Origin: Citricoccus sp. WCRC_4
GTDB taxonomy: Bacteria > Actinomycetota > Actinomycetes > Actinomycetales > Micrococcaceae
Assembly (NCBI GenBank): GCA_026645375.1
Contig: JAPFFX010000347.1
Location: 1-6,548, forward strand
DNA length: 6,548 bases
Direction: 5' to 3'
The position numbers and the translations under genes were made by a program. The notes under the pieces were generated by a model. That model searched no databases and was not told the DNA's origin. It saw only the letters and a program-made list of their open reading frames with translations. Below, piece after piece: positions 5,435 to 6,548 of this stretch; position 1 is the stretch's first letter, and each line of letters opens with the position of its first letter.

Positions 5435-6548
5435 TCAGCTCCTCCGTCCGGACCGCACCAGCAGCCACAGCATCAGCGGCGCGCCGGCCGCTCCGGTCAG
5501 TACGCCCGTCGGGAGCCGGGCCCCTCCGAAGGCCTCGGCGGCCAGGAAGTCCGCGATCACCACGATCACCGCGCCGCACAGGGCGGCGACCGGCAGGGAC
5601 GGGCGCCCGCCGGTCAGTCCGCGGGCCACGGGGGTGGACAGCAGGGCGACGAAGGCCAGCGGGCCCGTGGCGGCGGTGGCCGCCGCGGCCAGCAGTGCGC
5701 CCACGGTCAGCGCTCCCAGTCCGGTGCGGCCGGGCCGGGCCCCGAGTCCGTGGGCCAGTTCCCCGCCCAGGTCCGCCGGGGCCAGCCGGGCGTGCAGCAT
5801 CCCCCCGGCCGGCAACAGGGCCACCAGCAGGACGGCCAGTACCACGATCCGTTCCCACGTCACGGCGTTCAGCGAGCCCGCCGTCCAGATGGCCGCGGAC
5901 TGCAGGTCGTGCTGGTTCAGGGACAGCATCGCCCCGGACAGTACGGCCTGGCACAGCGTGGCCACGGAGATGCCGGCCACGATGAACGTCGAGCCGCCCA
6001 GCGCCCCGGCGAGTCCACCGGACCCGGCGGAGGTGCCCCCGCCCAGACGCCCGCCGGAGCGCCCGGCGGTCGAGAAGCCCAGCACCACCGCGGTCGCGGT
6101 GAGACCGCCGACCAGGGCTGCCACCGCCATGCCGGCTCCGCTCCCGGAACCCGCCCCGAACGCCAGCATCCCCACGGCGGTCACGGCGGCCCCCTGGGTC
6201 ACGCCCAGGATGTCCGGGCTCGCCAGCGGGTTGCGCAGGGTGCGCCGGAACAGGGCGCCGGCGGCGCCGAACCCGGCCCCGGCCAGGGCGACGGCCACGG
6301 CCCGCGGCATCTTCTCCTGTTGCACGATGATCGAGGCCCCGGGAATGGTCTCACCGCCCAGGATCGCGAAGAAGTCGGGGACGGTGACGGTGTACCCGCC
6401 GAGCAGTACGCGCACGCCCATCCCCAGCACCAGCGCGACAGCCAGGGCCAGCGTGACGGCCAGGAGCCGGCGTCGGGACCCGGACTGCAGGGCGCGGACG
6501 GCGGCCACCGCGGCCGGGGCCGCGGCGGAGCCCGGCCGGCAGATCGGA
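5435..6548 (-). CDS. FecCD-family iron-chelate ABC transporter permease, 5' end probably outside the window
   Basis: This membrane subunit is a partner of the ATPase immediately downstream. The first possible start in the window is a GTG at 6508 (357 residues), but no SD precedes it and the frame stays open to the window edge, so I extend it to 6548 as partial; other starts are possible. Numbering from the GTG, helix 1 is at about 15-36. The family signature R92-N-P-L-A-S-P-D-I-L-G with a following Q-G-A (105-107) is intact, preceded by M67-P-R and A-G-A-L-F. Later landmarks are W-T-A-G-S-L-N, G-P-L-A-F-V, and the terminal R-L-P-T-G-V-L-T-G. About nine to ten helices fit the fold. Odd points are a glycine-rich insertion at 146-172 and S-T-P where the family usually has V-P-H before the A-R. 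It is likely the second of two permeases (FecD/FepG position) in a binding protein-permease-permease-ATPase order; that order is inferred. Confidence 0.92.
   Translation of the reverse strand, partial: PICRPGSAAAPAAVAAVRALQSGSRRRLLAVTLALAVALVLGMGVRVLLGGYTVTVPDFFAILGGETIPGASIIVQQEKMPRAVAVALAGAGFGAAGALFRRTLRNPLASPDILGVTQGAAVTAVGMLAFGAGSGSGAGMAVAALVGGLTATAVVLGFSTAGRSGGRLGGGTSAGSGGLAGALGGSTFIVAGISVATLCQAVLSGAMLSLNQHDLQSAAIWTAGSLNAVTWERIVVLAVLLVALLPAGGMLHARLAPADLGGELAHGLGARPGRTGLGALTVGALLAAAATAATGPLAFVALLSTPVARGLTGGRPSLPVAALCGAVIVVIADFLAAEAFGGARLPTGVLTGAAGAPLMLWLLVRSGRRS

Noticed and set aside
4446..5954. A 502-codon open frame on the minus strand running across the ATPase and permease genes in another frame
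   Set aside because: The product is Pro/Arg/Gly-rich and low in complexity, while the two overlapping genes carry complete ABC transporter motifs.

Overview
The window is high-GC DNA (roughly 70% by eye) from an actinobacterium. A DUF4193-type C-terminus and a DUF7144-type membrane protein are both families I associate almost only with Actinobacteria. SD-led ATG/GTG starts, strongly GC-biased third codon positions and non-U-tailed GC hairpins agree. A member of the Micrococcales is plausible, but I cannot place it more finely.

Layout, left to right. (1) 1-109: end of a DUF4193-family zinc-ribbon protein on +. (2) 137-628: a secreted lipoprotein on -, convergent with it, resembling DUF732. 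(3) 629-916: non-coding, with one clear 8-bp hairpin. (4) 917-2362: a 481-residue, six-helix membrane protein on -, of a hypothetical actinobacterial family. (5) 2363-2553: divergent intergenic region. (6) 2554-3003: DUF7144-family four-helix membrane protein on +. (7) 3004-3127: hairpin, a perfect TTGACA and a perfect 15-bp palindrome. (8) 3128-4471: a GntP-family permease on +. (9) 4472-4534: convergent gap with a long hairpin built from a 19-bp tandem repeat. (10) 4535-window end: an iron-siderophore-type ABC transporter on -, ATPase (FecE-like) preceded by a FecCD permease whose 5' end probably lies beyond the window.

The only genes with an evident joint function are the last two. They abut as TGA-ATG and form the inner-membrane half of an importer for Fe(III)-siderophore, haem or a similar chelate. 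The second permease and the substrate-binding lipoprotein are probably just outside the window. The GntP permease stands alone, without gluconate kinase or a GntR gene nearby, but has its own putative operator. The other three complete genes are envelope or membrane proteins of unknown role.

I found no mobile element, CRISPR array, tRNA, rRNA or prophage feature, and nothing that amounts to a new multi-gene system. The points most worth checking are the palindrome before the permease, the permease's departures from canonical GntP motifs, the 19-bp repeat at the end of the ATPase gene, and the glycine-rich insertion in the FecCD permease.
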